Assembly: GCA_040119125.1 (NCBI GenBank)
Contig: JBEDTR010000016.1
Coordinates: 124,001-188,000 of the forward strand
Origin: Pacificitalea sp040119125
GTDB lineage: Bacteria; Pseudomonadota; Alphaproteobacteria; Rhodobacterales; Rhodobacteraceae
DNA: 64,000 nt
Direction: 5' to 3'
Below, in pieces: positions 53,580 through 62,954 of this stretch (its first letter is position 1; every line of letters begins with the position of its first letter). Below the pieces are notes generated by a model. That model made no database searches. It saw only the letters and a program-made list of their open reading frames with translations, and was not told where the DNA came from. Position numbers and translations under genes: made by a program.

Positions 53580-55562
53580 ATGTTTATCGAGCTTGGCCAT
53601 TTCGCCCTGATCCTCGCCGCCGTCGTCGCGGTTGTGCAAACCGTGGTTCCAATGGTGGGCGCGCATAAGCGTTGGCCGGGATGGATGGCCGTGGCGGAGC
53701 CTGCGGCGACAGCGCAGCTGCTGCTGGTGGCGTTTTCCTTCGCGGCGCTGACCTATGCGTTCGTCACATCGGATTTCTCGCTGCAACTGGTGGTGGCCAA
53801 CAGCCATACCGACAAGCCGATGCTTTACAAAATCTCCGGCGTCTGGGGCAATCACGAGGGCTCGTTGCTGCTATGGGTGCTGATCCTGACCCTGTTCGGG
53901 GGCTGTGTGGGCTGGTTTGGCGGCAATCTGCGGCCTGATTTCCGGGCGCGGGTGCTGTCGGTGCAGGCCTCGGTTTCGGTGGCGTTCTACGCGTTCATCC
54001 TGCTGACCTCGAACCCGTTCTTGCGGATGGAATTGCCGCCGATGAACGGGCAGGACCTGAACCCGCTGCTGCAAGATCCCGGGCTCGCCTTTCATCCGCC
54101 GTTTCTCTACCTCGGCTATGTCGGCCTGTCGGTCAGCTTCTCCTTCGCTGTTGCGGCGCTGATTGAGGGGCGGGTCGATGCGGCATGGGGGCGCTGGGTG
54201 CGGCCTTGGACGCTGGCGGCGTGGATATTCCTGACCATCGGTATCGCGCTGGGATCGTGGTGGGCCTATTACGAATTGGGCTGGGGCGGCTTTTGGTTCT
54301 GGGACCCGGTCGAAAACGCGTCCTTCATGCCGTGGCTCATCGCTGCCGCGCTGCTGCATTCGGCAATCGTGGTCGAAAAGCGGGAATCGCTCAAAAGCTG
54401 GACGATCCTTCTGGCGATCCTTGCCTTTGGCTTCTCTCTGATCGGCACTTTCATCGTGCGCTCGGGCGTGTTGACGTCGGTGCATGCCTTTGCCAACGAC
54501 CCGGAACGCGGCGTGTTCATCCTGCTGATCCTTGCGGTCTTCCTTGGCGGGGCGCTGACCCTTTACGCGGCGCGGGCCGGGGTGATGGAGGCGCGCGGGG
54601 TCTTTGGCATTGTCAGTCGCGAAAGCGCGCTGGTGCTTAACAATATCCTGCTGGCGGTGGCCTGTTTCGTGGTCTTCGTCGGCACCGTCTGGCCGCTGGT
54701 CGCGGAAATGCTCTGGGATCGCAAGCTGTCGGTCGGCGCGCCGTTTTTCAACGCGGCCTTCACGCCATTCATCGTGGTGCTGGCGCTGGCGCTGCCGCTG
54801 GGCGCGATGATGCCGTGGAAGCGCGCAAAACTGCGCCGCACAGCGCGGGCGCTGCTGCCTGCGGCGCTGCTGGCGGTGGCGCTTGGCGCGTTGGTATGGG
54901 CAGTGCAAAGCGGCCGCTCGGCATTGGCGCCTATCGGGCTGGCGCTGGCGGTCTGGATCATCGCGGGCTCGGCGCTGGATCTGTGGACGCGCGGCGGGCG
55001 CGGGTCCATCGGTAATCGCTTGCGCCGCATCCTGCGACTGCCCGGCAGCGATTGGGGTAAGGCCGTGGCCCATGCCGGGCTGGGCATCACCATTTTCGGG
55101 ATCTGCGCAATGCTGGCGTGGCAGACCGAGGATATCCGTGTCGCGCAGCTCGACACCCCGTTCGAGGTCGCGGGCTATGAAATCACCATGACGGATGTGT
55201 CGCGGGTGAAGGGGCCGAACTATTTCTCCACCATGGCGGAAATGGAAGTGCGCCGGGGCGATAAGCTGGTGGCCACGCTTCACCCCGAAAAACGCACCTA
55301 TCCGGTGGCGCGCATGCCCACGACCGAAGCCGCGATCGACAATGGTCTGTTCCGCGACATCTATCTTGTCATCGGCGATCCGCAGGATCAGGGCGGTTGG
55401 GCCGTGCGCTCCTACGTCAAACCCTTTGCGAATTGGATCTGGCTGGGCTTCATCGTCATGGGCGTGGGCGGGTTCATGTCGCTGGGCGATCGGCGCTACC
55501 GGGTGGCTGCGGGCGCGCGCAAGCAGCGCACCGCCTCGCCCGCGCAGGTGCCTGCGGAATGA
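53580..55562 (+). CDS. ccmF: Heme lyase subunit CcmF
   Basis: A 660-residue protein with about fifteen helices. The tryptophan-rich heme-handling motif WAYYELGWGGFWFWDPVENAS is at residues 228-248, and the conserved periplasmic histidines lie around it. The C-terminal beta-rich periplasmic domain (YEITMTDVSRVKGPNYFS, about 525-625) is complete. CcmF joins heme to apocytochrome c with CcmH. The stop overlaps the ccmH start (ATGA). Confidence 0.95.
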   Translation: MFIELGHFALILAAVVAVVQTVVPMVGAHKRWPGWMAVAEPAATAQLLLVAFSFAALTYAFVTSDFSLQLVVANSHTDKPMLYKISGVWGNHEGSLLLWVLILTLFGGCVGWFGGNLRPDFRARVLSVQASVSVAFYAFILLTSNPFLRMELPPMNGQDLNPLLQDPGLAFHPPFLYLGYVGLSVSFSFAVAALIEGRVDAAWGRWVRPWTLAAWIFLTIGIALGSWWAYYELGWGGFWFWDPVENASFMPWLIAAALLHSAIVVEKRESLKSWTILLAILAFGFSLIGTFIVRSGVLTSVHAFANDPERGVFILLILAVFLGGALTLYAARAGVMEARGVFGIVSRESALVLNNILLAVACFVVFVGTVWPLVAEMLWDRKLSVGAPFFNAAFTPFIVVLALALPLGAMMPWKRAKLRRTARALLPAALLAVALGALVWAVQSGRSALAPIGLALAVWIIAGSALDLWTRGGRGSIGNRLRRILRLPGSDWGKAVAHAGLGITIFGICAMLAWQTEDIRVAQLDTPFEVAGYEITMTDVSRVKGPNYFSTMAEMEVRRGDKLVATLHPEKRTYPVARMPTTEAAIDNGLFRDIYLVIGDPQDQGGWAVRSYVKPFANWIWLGFIVMGVGGFMSLGDRRYRVAAGARKQRTASPAQVPAE

Positions 55563-56044
55563 GCCTGCATTTGCCCCGTGCCCTTCGGTGGGTTGCCGTG
55601 CTGCTGATGCTGGCGCTGACCGTGCCGCTTGCGGGTCCCGCTGTCGCGGTGGTGCCGTCCGAGGTGCTGGACGATCCGGCGCTGGAGGCCCGCGCCCGCG
55701 AGATCAGCAAAGGCCTACGTTGCCTTGTCTGTCGCAACGAGAATATCGACGAATCCAATGCCGACCTTGCCGCCGATCTGCGCGTTCTGGTCCGCGAGCG
55801 GCTGGTGGCGGGCGATACTGACACGCAGGTCGTGGATTTCGTCGTCGACCGTTACGGGGAATATGTGTTGCTGCGCCCGACAACGCAGGGCGCGAACCTG
55901 CTGCTGTGGGTGGCGGGCCCGCTGATGTTGCTGTTGGCATTGCTAATGGCCGGGTTTTACCTCTGGCGCCGCCGCGCCGCGCCGGAGCCCGATGCGCTGT
56001 CGGACGCCGAATCCAAGCGGCTGCGGGAATTGCTTGGCGAATGA
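55559..56044 (+). CDS. ccmH: Cytochrome c maturation protein CcmH
   Basis: A 161-residue thiol-disulfide protein of the periplasmic face. A signal helix (residues 10-30) is followed by LRCLVCRNENIDESNADLA, with the CXXC-type motif LVC as C-L-V-C near residue 52. A membrane helix at about 121-139 and a cytoplasmic tail follow. It hands reduced apocytochrome to CcmF. It is the single-domain form; a CcmI/TPR part is not encoded downstream. Confidence 0.93.
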   Translation: MSLHLPRALRWVAVLLMLALTVPLAGPAVAVVPSEVLDDPALEARAREISKGLRCLVCRNENIDESNADLAADLRVLVRERLVAGDTDTQVVDFVVDRYGEYVLLRPTTQGANLLLWVAGPLMLLLALLMAGFYLWRRRAAPEPDALSDAESKRLRELLGE

Positions 56045-56110
56045 CGCCGTGTTCCGCTTCCCTCAGGTCGCCTGCCGCTTATGCTGGCCCCGACTGAGGA
56101 GGACGCGCCC

Positions 56111-56887
56111 ATGAATTACGAAACGATCCGCAGCGCCATCCGTGAGGATATCGCGATCATCACGCTGAACCGGCCGCAGGTGATGAATGCGCTGAACGCC
56201 CAGATGCGCGCCGAACTGCTGCATGCGATCCGGACCAGCGCGCCACAGGCGCGGGTGTTGGTGCTGACCGGGTCGGGGCGCGCATTTTGCTCGGGGCAGG
56301 ATCTGGGCGATGGCGGCAATGCTGCGAATATCGATCTGGAGCGCACGCTGCGCGATGAATATGAGCCGCTGCTGCGCGCGATCACCGATTGTCCGATCCC
56401 GACCATCGCCGCGGTGAACGGCGCCGCAGCGGGGGCGGGGGCGTCCTTGGCATTGGCGGCGGATGTGGTGATCGGCGCGGAAAGCGCCAGCTTCACGCAG
56501 GCTTTCACCCGCATCGGCCTAATCCCCGACGCGGGCGGCAGCTACTGGCTACCCCGCATGATCGGCGCGCCACGGGCGATGGGCGCGATGCTGTTTGCTG
56601 AGAAAATCACCGCCGCGCAGGCTGCTGACTGGGGCATGATCTGGGAAGCTGTGCCCGACGATGGGTTTGCCGATCACTGGTGGGGCCGGGCGCGCCATTT
56701 GGCGCAGGGACCGACCGCGGCCTATGCCGGTGTGAAAGAGGTCTTGCGCGAAAGCTGGCAGAACCCGCTTGATCGGCAACTGGACCTTGAGGCGCAGGTG
56801 CAGGGCCGCTGTGGCAAGACCCGTGACTTTAAGGAGGGCGTCGTGGCCTTCCTCGAAAAGCGCCCTGCAAAATTCGAAGGTCGCTGA
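56111..56887 (+). CDS. Enoyl-CoA hydratase/isomerase, PaaG-like
   Basis: A 258-residue crotonase-fold protein. The first oxyanion segment is SGRAFCSGQDLGDG near residue 57 and the second is AAVNGAAAGAGASLALAADVV; GLIPDAGGSYWLPRMIGAPRAM is typical of 2-(1,2-epoxy-1,2-dihydrophenyl)acetyl-CoA isomerase (PaaG). The Asp after IP in LIPDAGG is the catalytic residue of this group. No other paa genes are near, so the pathway is open. GAGGAGGACGCGCCC precedes the ATG. Confidence 0.85.
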   Translation: MNYETIRSAIREDIAIITLNRPQVMNALNAQMRAELLHAIRTSAPQARVLVLTGSGRAFCSGQDLGDGGNAANIDLERTLRDEYEPLLRAITDCPIPTIAAVNGAAAGAGASLALAADVVIGAESASFTQAFTRIGLIPDAGGSYWLPRMIGAPRAMGAMLFAEKITAAQAADWGMIWEAVPDDGFADHWWGRARHLAQGPTAAYAGVKEVLRESWQNPLDRQLDLEAQVQGRCGKTRDFKEGVVAFLEKRPAKFEGR

Positions 56888-56932
56888 AGCCGCCGTTTCC
56901 GACTGCGGTGGCACTTTCGCCGGGGTCGGCGC

Positions 56933-57610
56933 TTAGGGCGTGACGCTCAGCATCTTGCGAAACAGGGTGTCGAGGTAGCGCTCCGCCTCCGGGAACGGGT
57001 CCGCGCCCTCGTCGCCCAAAACCGTGCGCACCTGCACGTCGAAATCGGCGTAATGCTGGGTCAGCGCCCAGATGGAAAACATCAGGTGCTGTGGGTGCAC
57101 GGGCGCGATGCGCCCGGCCTTGACCCAGCCCGCGATCACGGCGGCTTTCTCATCCACCAGCGGTTTCAGCTCCTCGCCCAGCGTGCCCGACAGGCGTGGC
57201 GCGCCTTGCAGGATTTCATTGGCAAACAGGCGGCTTTCACGCGGCATGGTGCGGCTCATCTCCAGCTTACGATGAACGTAAAGCAGGATCTCCTCCACCG
57301 GGTCGCCATCTGGATCGAGCGTTCGCAGGGGCGCCAGCCAGACATCCATCAGCCCGGCTAGCAAGGTGACATGCACCGCCTCTTTCGTGGGGAAATAATA
57401 GAGCAGGTTCGGCTTTGACAGCCCCGCCGCCTGCGCGATCTGATCGACCGTCGCGCCACGAAACCCATGCGCGGAGAACACATCAAGCGCGGCTTCCAAT
57501 ATGGTATCCGTGTTGCGGCGCTGAATGCGGGTGCGCGGATGCTTCATCCGCGTCCGGGCGGGGATGGCGCGAGGCCTAGAAGACGGTGCGGGGCGGGATT
57601 TGTCGGCCAT
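56933..57610 (-). CDS. RutR-like TetR-family regulator of pyrimidine use
   Basis: A 225-residue TetR protein. The helix-turn-helix is GATVDQIAQAAGLSKPNLLYYFPTKEAVHVTLL (residues about 49-82), and the C-terminal ligand domain matches the RutR/YcdC type: LFANEILQGAPRL and the closing LDTLFRKML. RutR binds uracil or thymine and represses pyrimidine catabolic genes. It is divergent from the aminotransferase gene, and a near-consensus RutR operator lies between them. The first 30 residues are basic and variable. Confidence 0.87.
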   Translation of the reverse strand: MADKSRPAPSSRPRAIPARTRMKHPRTRIQRRNTDTILEAALDVFSAHGFRGATVDQIAQAAGLSKPNLLYYFPTKEAVHVTLLAGLMDVWLAPLRTLDPDGDPVEEILLYVHRKLEMSRTMPRESRLFANEILQGAPRLSGTLGEELKPLVDEKAAVIAGWVKAGRIAPVHPQHLMFSIWALTQHYADFDVQVRTVLGDEGADPFPEAERYLDTLFRKMLSVTP

Positions 57611-57723
57611 GTGTCCTGCCTAAAAAACCATCATCGGTCCCGCAATGCCGGGAATTGCGGCGTTTACAAGCCGCTCGACCGGACGCGCTGCTTGACTGGC
57701 CCAACCCGATTGGTAGCGTGTTC

Positions 57724-57739
57724 CTGACCGATTGGTCAA
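57724..57739. promoter_or_regulatory. RutR operator
   Basis: CTGACCGATTGGTCAA against the recalled RutR consensus TTGACCA-NN-TGGTCAA: fourteen of sixteen positions agree, counting the two free bases; TGACC and GGTCA are exact inverted repeats. It lies 99 bases upstream of the aminotransferase ATG and 114 bases from the regulator start. Confidence 0.75.
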
Positions 57740-57837
57740 ACACTGCTTGGGACCGCCCCGAGCCATGGCATTGGCCACGGCCTTCCGTGCGCCGCGCCCG
57801 TGGCCCGGATTGTCCCGGCGCTCTACGGGAGAAGAAC

Positions 57838-59172
57838 ATGGCGCTCGACCGCCCCGGCACCGCCCCGCGCAACGACCTGTCGGCTTTCTGGATGCCGTTC
57901 ACCGCCAACCGCCAGTTCAAGCAGGCGCCGCGGATGTTCGTGTCGGCCGACGGCATGTATTACAAGACCTCCGAGGGGCGCGAGGTGCTCGACGGCACTG
58001 CGGGCCTGTGGTGCTGCAACGCCGGTCACAACCAGCCGCGTATTGTCGAGGCGATCCGCCAGCAGGCCGGAGAGTTGGACTACGCCCCCGCGTTCCAGAT
58101 GGGACACCCGAAGGCGTTTGAATTGGCCAGCCGCCTGCGCGACATGTCCCCGGCGCCGTTCGAGCATGTGTTCTTCACGAACTCCGGATCGGAAAGCGTT
58201 GAAACCGCTCTGAAAATTGCGCTGGCCTATCACCGTGCGCGCGGTGACGCCGGACGCACCCGCCTGATCGGACGGGAGCGCGGCTATCATGGTGTGAACT
58301 TCGGCGGCATCTCCGTCGGTGGGATCGTCAACAATCGCAAGGCCTTCGGCACCCTGCTGACGGGTGTCGATCACCTGCCGCATACGCATTTGCCCGAAGA
58401 GCACGCCTTCACCCGTGGGCAGCCCGAAGCCGGCGCTTATCTTGCCGAGGATCTGGAACGGATCGTGGCGCTGCATGGGGCCGAAACCATCGCCGCCGTT
58501 ATCGTCGAGCCGATGGCAGGCTCGACCGGCGTGCTGATGCCGCCGAAGGGCTATCTGGAAAAGCTGCGCGAGATCACCTCGAAGCACGGAATTCTGCTAA
58601 TTTTTGATGAGGTCATCACCGGGTTCGGGCGGCTTGGGTCAAGCTTTGCTGCTGAGCATTTCAATGTCATGCCTGACCTTATCACCTGCGCCAAAGGCCT
58701 GACCAATGGCGTGGTGCCCATGGGCGCGGTGCTGGCCACCTCGCAAATCCACGATGCCTTCATGGCCGGGCCGGAGCATATGATCGAGCTGTTCCACGGC
58801 TACACATATTCCGGCAATCCGCTGGCCTCGGCCGCTGGGATCGCGACCCTCGACACCTATGCCGAGGAAGGCCTGTTCGAGCGCGCGGCGGAACTGGCGC
58901 CCTATTGGGAAGACGGCCTGCACAGTCTGCGCGACTGCCCGCATGTGATCGACATCCGCAACATGGGCCTGATTGGCGCGGTAGAGTTGGAGCCAATCGC
59001 GGGCGAGCCCACCAAGCGCGCGTTCCAAGCGTTCCTCGACGGCTATGAGAAAGGCATTCTCGTGCGGACCACCGGCGACATCATCGCCATGTCGCCGCCG
59101 CTTATCATCGAGAAGACCCATATCGACCAACTGTTCGGCACCTTGCGCGAGGTGCTTTGCGCTTTGGGTTAA
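57838..59172 (+). CDS. Omega-amino acid--pyruvate aminotransferase (beta-alanine type)
   Basis: A 444-residue class III PLP aminotransferase. FWMPFTANRQFK at residues 17-28 and DGTAGLWCCNAGHNQP are typical of beta-alanine-pyruvate aminotransferases. The PLP lysine is in LITCAKGLTNGVVPMGAV near residue 285, and LIFDEVITGFGRLG carries the pyridine-binding Asp. It should pass the amino group of beta-alanine (from uracil) or 2-methyl-beta-alanine (from thymine) to pyruvate. Start at 57838 follows CGGGAGAAGAAC. Confidence 0.9.
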   Translation: MALDRPGTAPRNDLSAFWMPFTANRQFKQAPRMFVSADGMYYKTSEGREVLDGTAGLWCCNAGHNQPRIVEAIRQQAGELDYAPAFQMGHPKAFELASRLRDMSPAPFEHVFFTNSGSESVETALKIALAYHRARGDAGRTRLIGRERGYHGVNFGGISVGGIVNNRKAFGTLLTGVDHLPHTHLPEEHAFTRGQPEAGAYLAEDLERIVALHGAETIAAVIVEPMAGSTGVLMPPKGYLEKLREITSKHGILLIFDEVITGFGRLGSSFAAEHFNVMPDLITCAKGLTNGVVPMGAVLATSQIHDAFMAGPEHMIELFHGYTYSGNPLASAAGIATLDTYAEEGLFERAAELAPYWEDGLHSLRDCPHVIDIRNMGLIGAVELEPIAGEPTKRAFQAFLDGYEKGILVRTTGDIIAMSPPLIIEKTHIDQLFGTLREVLCALG

Positions 59173-59212
59173 GGCCGGGGCGCAGACGACTGAAATAACA
59201 TAAGGAAAAGTA

Positions 59213-60463
59213 ATGGCAGCGCCCGGTGAAAACCTCAGGATCAACCCCGACCGGCTGTGGGACAGCTTGATGGAGATGGCGCAGATCGGGCCGGGCGTGG
59301 CAGGCGGCAACAACCGCCAGACCCTGACGGACGCGGATGCCGAGGGCCGCGCGCTGTTTCAGCGTTGGTGTGACGAGGCCGGTCTGAAGATGGGCGTCGA
59401 TCGCATGGGCACCATGTTCGCGACCCGCCCCGGCACCGATCCGGACGCGTTGCCGGTCTACATGGGCTCCCATCTCGATACCCAGCCCACGGGCGGCAAA
59501 TATGACGGTGTTCTGGGGGTTCTCGGCGCATTGGAAGCGGTGCGCACCATGAACGATCTGGGCGTCAAGACGCGCCGCCCGATCGTTGTCACCAATTGGT
59601 CGAATGAGGAAGGCACCCGGTTCGCGCCCGCCATGTTGGCCTCCGGCGTGTTTATCGGCGAGCATGATATCGATTTCGCCTATGGGCGCGAGGACGCGGA
59701 AGGCAAAAGCTACGGCGAGGAATTGCAGCGCATCGGTTGGGTCGGCAACGAAGAGGTTGGCGCGCGTAAGATGCACGCAATGTTCGAGTTGCATATCGAA
59801 CAGGGCCCGATCCTTGAGGCCGAAAATCGGCAGATCGGGGTTGTCACCCATGGACAAGGTTTGTGGTGGTTGCAGGTCACGCTGACGGGCAAGGAGGCGC
59901 ATACCGGCTCCACCCCGATGGCGATGCGGGTCAATGCCGGGCTTGGCATGGCGCGCATCACCGAGGCGGTGCATGCCATCGCGATGGATCATCAGCCCGA
60001 TGCGGTGGGCGCGGTGGGGCAGGCCAATGTCTATCCTAATTCGCGCAATGTCATTCCCGGACGTGCCGTGTTCACCGTCGATTTCCGCTCGCCCGATCTG
60101 GAGAAACTCAATTCCATGCGTGCCCGGCTGGAGCAGGAGGCCGCGACGATTGCCGCAGATCTGGGGCTTGGGCTGGAGATCGAGCCCGCCGGACATTTTG
60201 ACCCCGTCACCTTCGATGCTGATTGCGTCACCGCCGTGCGCGATGCCGCCGAACGGCTGAACTACACTCACATGGATCTGGTTTCAGGCGCCGGGCACGA
60301 TGCCTGTTGGATCAACAAGGTCGCGCCGACGGCGATGATCATGTGCCCCTGTGTCGACGGGCTGAGCCATAATGAGGCCGAGGAGATCACCCGCGACTGG
60401 GCTGCCGCCGGGACCGATGTGCTGATGCATGCGGTGCTGGAGACCGCGCAGGTGGTCGAATAA
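59213..60463 (+). CDS. N-carbamoyl-beta-alanine amidohydrolase-like M20 peptidase-family enzyme
   Basis: A 416-residue metal hydrolase of the hydantoinase/carbamoylase family. The metal ligands are visible: GSHLDTQPTGGKYDGVLG (His and Asp, near residue 85), NEEGTRFAPAM (Glu), FELHIEQGPILE (His, near residue 195) and the final GLSHNEAEEI (His). The dimerisation lid is VTLTGKEAHTGSTPM. In this position it should hydrolyse N-carbamoyl-beta-alanine to beta-alanine, CO2 and ammonia (beta-ureidopropionase). Allantoate amidohydrolase is the alternative reading. Confidence 0.87.
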   Translation: MAAPGENLRINPDRLWDSLMEMAQIGPGVAGGNNRQTLTDADAEGRALFQRWCDEAGLKMGVDRMGTMFATRPGTDPDALPVYMGSHLDTQPTGGKYDGVLGVLGALEAVRTMNDLGVKTRRPIVVTNWSNEEGTRFAPAMLASGVFIGEHDIDFAYGREDAEGKSYGEELQRIGWVGNEEVGARKMHAMFELHIEQGPILEAENRQIGVVTHGQGLWWLQVTLTGKEAHTGSTPMAMRVNAGLGMARITEAVHAIAMDHQPDAVGAVGQANVYPNSRNVIPGRAVFTVDFRSPDLEKLNSMRARLEQEAATIAADLGLGLEIEPAGHFDPVTFDADCVTAVRDAAERLNYTHMDLVSGAGHDACWINKVAPTAMIMCPCVDGLSHNEAEEITRDWAAAGTDVLMHAVLETAQVVE

Positions 60464-60496
60464 GCGCGCAGCCCTGACGGCAGTGCAGCGGCTATG

Positions 60497-60530
60497 GGGC
60501 TGCCTCCGGCGGGGATATTTGGGCCATGTT
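60497..60530. repeat. Possible copy of a dispersed extragenic element of Roseobacter genomes
   Basis: GGGGCTGCCTCCGGCGGGGA followed by TATTTGGGCCATG resembles an intergenic sequence I recall as frequent in Roseobacter-group genomes. No other copy was found in this window, so the call rests on memory only. Confidence 0.3.
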
Positions 60531-60631
60531 GAACCATGCGGTCCGTCAAGATGCCGGACGCGGCGCGACCGGACGCAGATCCGGCGCGCCTTGGGGCGGA
60601 ACGCCCCGTTTAAAGCCAACAAGGGGGTGCC

Positions 60632-62086
60632 ATGAGCACAGTCATCAAGAACGGAACCGTCGTCACCGCCGATCTGAGCTATAGCGCCGATGTGCTGGTG
60701 GAGGAGGGCGTCATCACCGCGATCGGGCCGGACCTGACCGGCGATGAGGTGCTGGATGCCACCGGCTGCTATGTCATGCCCGGCGGGATCGATCCGCATA
60801 CCCATCTGGAAATGCCTTTCATGGGCACCTATTCCACCGATGATTTTGAGACCGGCACCCGTGCGGCGCTGTCGGGTGGCACGACGATGGTGGTCGATTT
60901 CGCGCTGCCCAGCCCGGGGCAGGGGCTGCTCGACGCGCTGCAGATGTGGGATAACAAATCGGGCCGGGCCGCCTGCGACTATTCCTACCACATGGCGGTG
61001 ACGTGGTGGGACAAGCAGGTTTTCGATGAGATGGCCGTCGTCGTGCGCGAGCGCGGGATCAACACGTTCAAGCATTTCATGGCCTATAAAGGCGCGCTCA
61101 TGGTCAATGACGATGAGCTTTACGCCAGTTTTCAGCGCTGTGCCGAACTGGGCGCGACGCCGCTGGTGCATGCCGAAAATGGCGATGTAGTGGCGGAGTT
61201 GTCGGCCAAGCTGCTGGCACAGGGAAATACCGGCCCCGAAGGTCACGCCTATAGCCGCCCCACTCAGGTCGAGGGCGAGGCCACCAACCGCGCCATCATG
61301 ATCGCGGACATGGCCGGCGCGCCGCTATATGTCGTGCATACGTCCTGTGAGGAAGCGCATGAAGCGATCCGGCGGGCCAAGATGCAGGGCAAGCGGGTCT
61401 GGGGCGAGCCGTTGATTCAGCATCTGACGCTGGATGAGAGTGAATATTTCAACGCCGATTGGGATCACGCCGCGCGGCGGGTGATGAGCCCGCCTTTCCG
61501 CAACAAGCAGCATCAGGACAGCCTGTGGGCGGGTTTGCAATCGGGCACGCTGTCTTGCGTGGCCACGGATCACTGCGCCTTTACCACCGAGCAGAAGCGC
61601 TACGGCGTCGGGGATTTCACCAAGATCCCCAATGGCACCGGGGGGCTGGAGGATCGGCTGCCGATGCTGTGGACCCGCGGGGTCGGCACTGGGCGGCTGA
61701 CGCCCAACGAATTTGTCGCCGTGACCTCGACCAATATCGCCAAGATTTTGAATTGCTACCCGAAGAAGGGGGCAATCCTTGTGGGGTCGGACGCCGATAT
61801 CGTGGTCTGGGATCCTGAGAAGTCCAAAACCATCCGCGCCGAAAGCCAGGTTTCTGCCATTGATTACAACGTGTTTGAGGGCAAGGAGGTCACGGGCCTG
61901 CCGCGCTATGTCCTGACGCGGGGCCAGGTCGCGGTCACCGATGGCGCGCTAAGCGAACAGCAGGGCCATGGCAAATTCGTGTCCCGCCCGCCCAATGGCG
62001 CGGTCAATACGGCGCTGTCCACATGGAAAGCCCTGACCGCCCCGCGCCCCGTTGAGCGCAGCGGCATTCCTGCCAGCGGCGTCTGA
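60632..62086 (+). CDS. hydA: Dihydropyrimidinase
   Basis: A 484-residue cyclic amidohydrolase that opens 5,6-dihydrouracil or dihydrothymine. The binuclear metal site is present: GIDPHTHLEMPF (HxH, near residue 57), the carboxylated lysine in FKHFMAYKGALM near residue 149, His in PLVHAENGDV and VVHTSCEEAH, and Asp in ATDHCAF near residue 314. Substrate-binding is typical of D-hydantoinase/dihydropyrimidinase. AAGGGGGTGCC precedes the ATG. It follows the carbamoylase gene by 168 bases. Confidence 0.94.
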   Translation: MSTVIKNGTVVTADLSYSADVLVEEGVITAIGPDLTGDEVLDATGCYVMPGGIDPHTHLEMPFMGTYSTDDFETGTRAALSGGTTMVVDFALPSPGQGLLDALQMWDNKSGRAACDYSYHMAVTWWDKQVFDEMAVVVRERGINTFKHFMAYKGALMVNDDELYASFQRCAELGATPLVHAENGDVVAELSAKLLAQGNTGPEGHAYSRPTQVEGEATNRAIMIADMAGAPLYVVHTSCEEAHEAIRRAKMQGKRVWGEPLIQHLTLDESEYFNADWDHAARRVMSPPFRNKQHQDSLWAGLQSGTLSCVATDHCAFTTEQKRYGVGDFTKIPNGTGGLEDRLPMLWTRGVGTGRLTPNEFVAVTSTNIAKILNCYPKKGAILVGSDADIVVWDPEKSKTIRAESQVSAIDYNVFEGKEVTGLPRYVLTRGQVAVTDGALSEQQGHGKFVSRPPNGAVNTALSTWKALTAPRPVERSGIPASGV

Positions 62087-62165
62087 GCCACGATCTATAG
62101 CACAGGGCGCGGGGCGGCGGCGACGCTGGCCCCATGTCCTCAGCCAGTTTCGGAAAGACCATTAC

Positions 62166-62954
62166 ATGCAGACACCAGTGATCGAGGCCCGCGGGCTTGA
62201 TCTGACATTTCAGACCAATGACGGACCGGTTCAGGCGCTGAGCAACATCGACCTGACGATTGAGCGGGGCGAGTTCGTGTCCTTCATCGGCCCGTCGGGC
62301 TGCGGCAAGACCACGTTTTTGCGTTGCGTCGCGGCGCTTGAGACGCCCACGGGCGGCAGCCTTACGGTCAACGGCTTGAGCCCGGAGGCTGCCCGGCAGG
62401 CGCGCTCCTACGGCTATGTGTTTCAGGCGGCGGGGCTCTATCCGTGGCGCACCATCGCCGGGAATGTGCGCCTGCCGCTGGAAATCATGGGCTTTCCGCG
62501 TGCGGAGATGACCGAGCGTGTGGCGCGGGTGCTGGATCTGGTGGAACTGACGGGTTTTGGTCAGAAATTTCCGTGGCAGTTGTCGGGTGGCATGCAGCAG
62601 CGGGCGTCTATCGCGCGGGCGCTGGCCTTTGATGCCGATATTTTGCTGATGGATGAGCCTTTCGGCGCGCTGGATGAGATCGTGCGCGATCACCTGAATG
62701 AGCAGCTGCTCGCGCTTTGGGCACGGACTGACAAGACCATTGGCTTCGTCACTCACTCGATCCCGGAGGCGGTCTATCTGTCCACCAAGATCGTGGTGAT
62801 GAGCCCGCGCCCCGGCCGGATCGCGGATATCATCGACAGCCCGCTGCCCCGCGAGCGTCCCCTCGACATCCGCGACAGCCCGGAATTCATCGCCGTGGCG
62901 CACCGGGTCCGTGAGGGTCTGCGCGCCGGGCTGCAAGGGGCGGAAGCGGCATGA
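62166..62954 (+). CDS. ABC transporter ATP-binding protein (NitT/TauT-type)
   Basis: A 262-residue importer ATPase. Walker A is GPSGCGKTT near residue 43, the signature is LSGGMQQRASIARAL near residue 140, and Walker B is ILLMDEPFGALDE near residue 160. The set of NitT/TauT-type ATPases serves nitrate, sulfonates, thiamin precursors and pyrimidines; in this locus a pyrimidine or hydantoin substrate is likely. It overlaps the permease gene (ATGA). Confidence 0.92.
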   Translation: MQTPVIEARGLDLTFQTNDGPVQALSNIDLTIERGEFVSFIGPSGCGKTTFLRCVAALETPTGGSLTVNGLSPEAARQARSYGYVFQAAGLYPWRTIAGNVRLPLEIMGFPRAEMTERVARVLDLVELTGFGQKFPWQLSGGMQQRASIARALAFDADILLMDEPFGALDEIVRDHLNEQLLALWARTDKTIGFVTHSIPEAVYLSTKIVVMSPRPGRIADIIDSPLPRERPLDIRDSPEFIAVAHRVREGLRAGLQGAEAA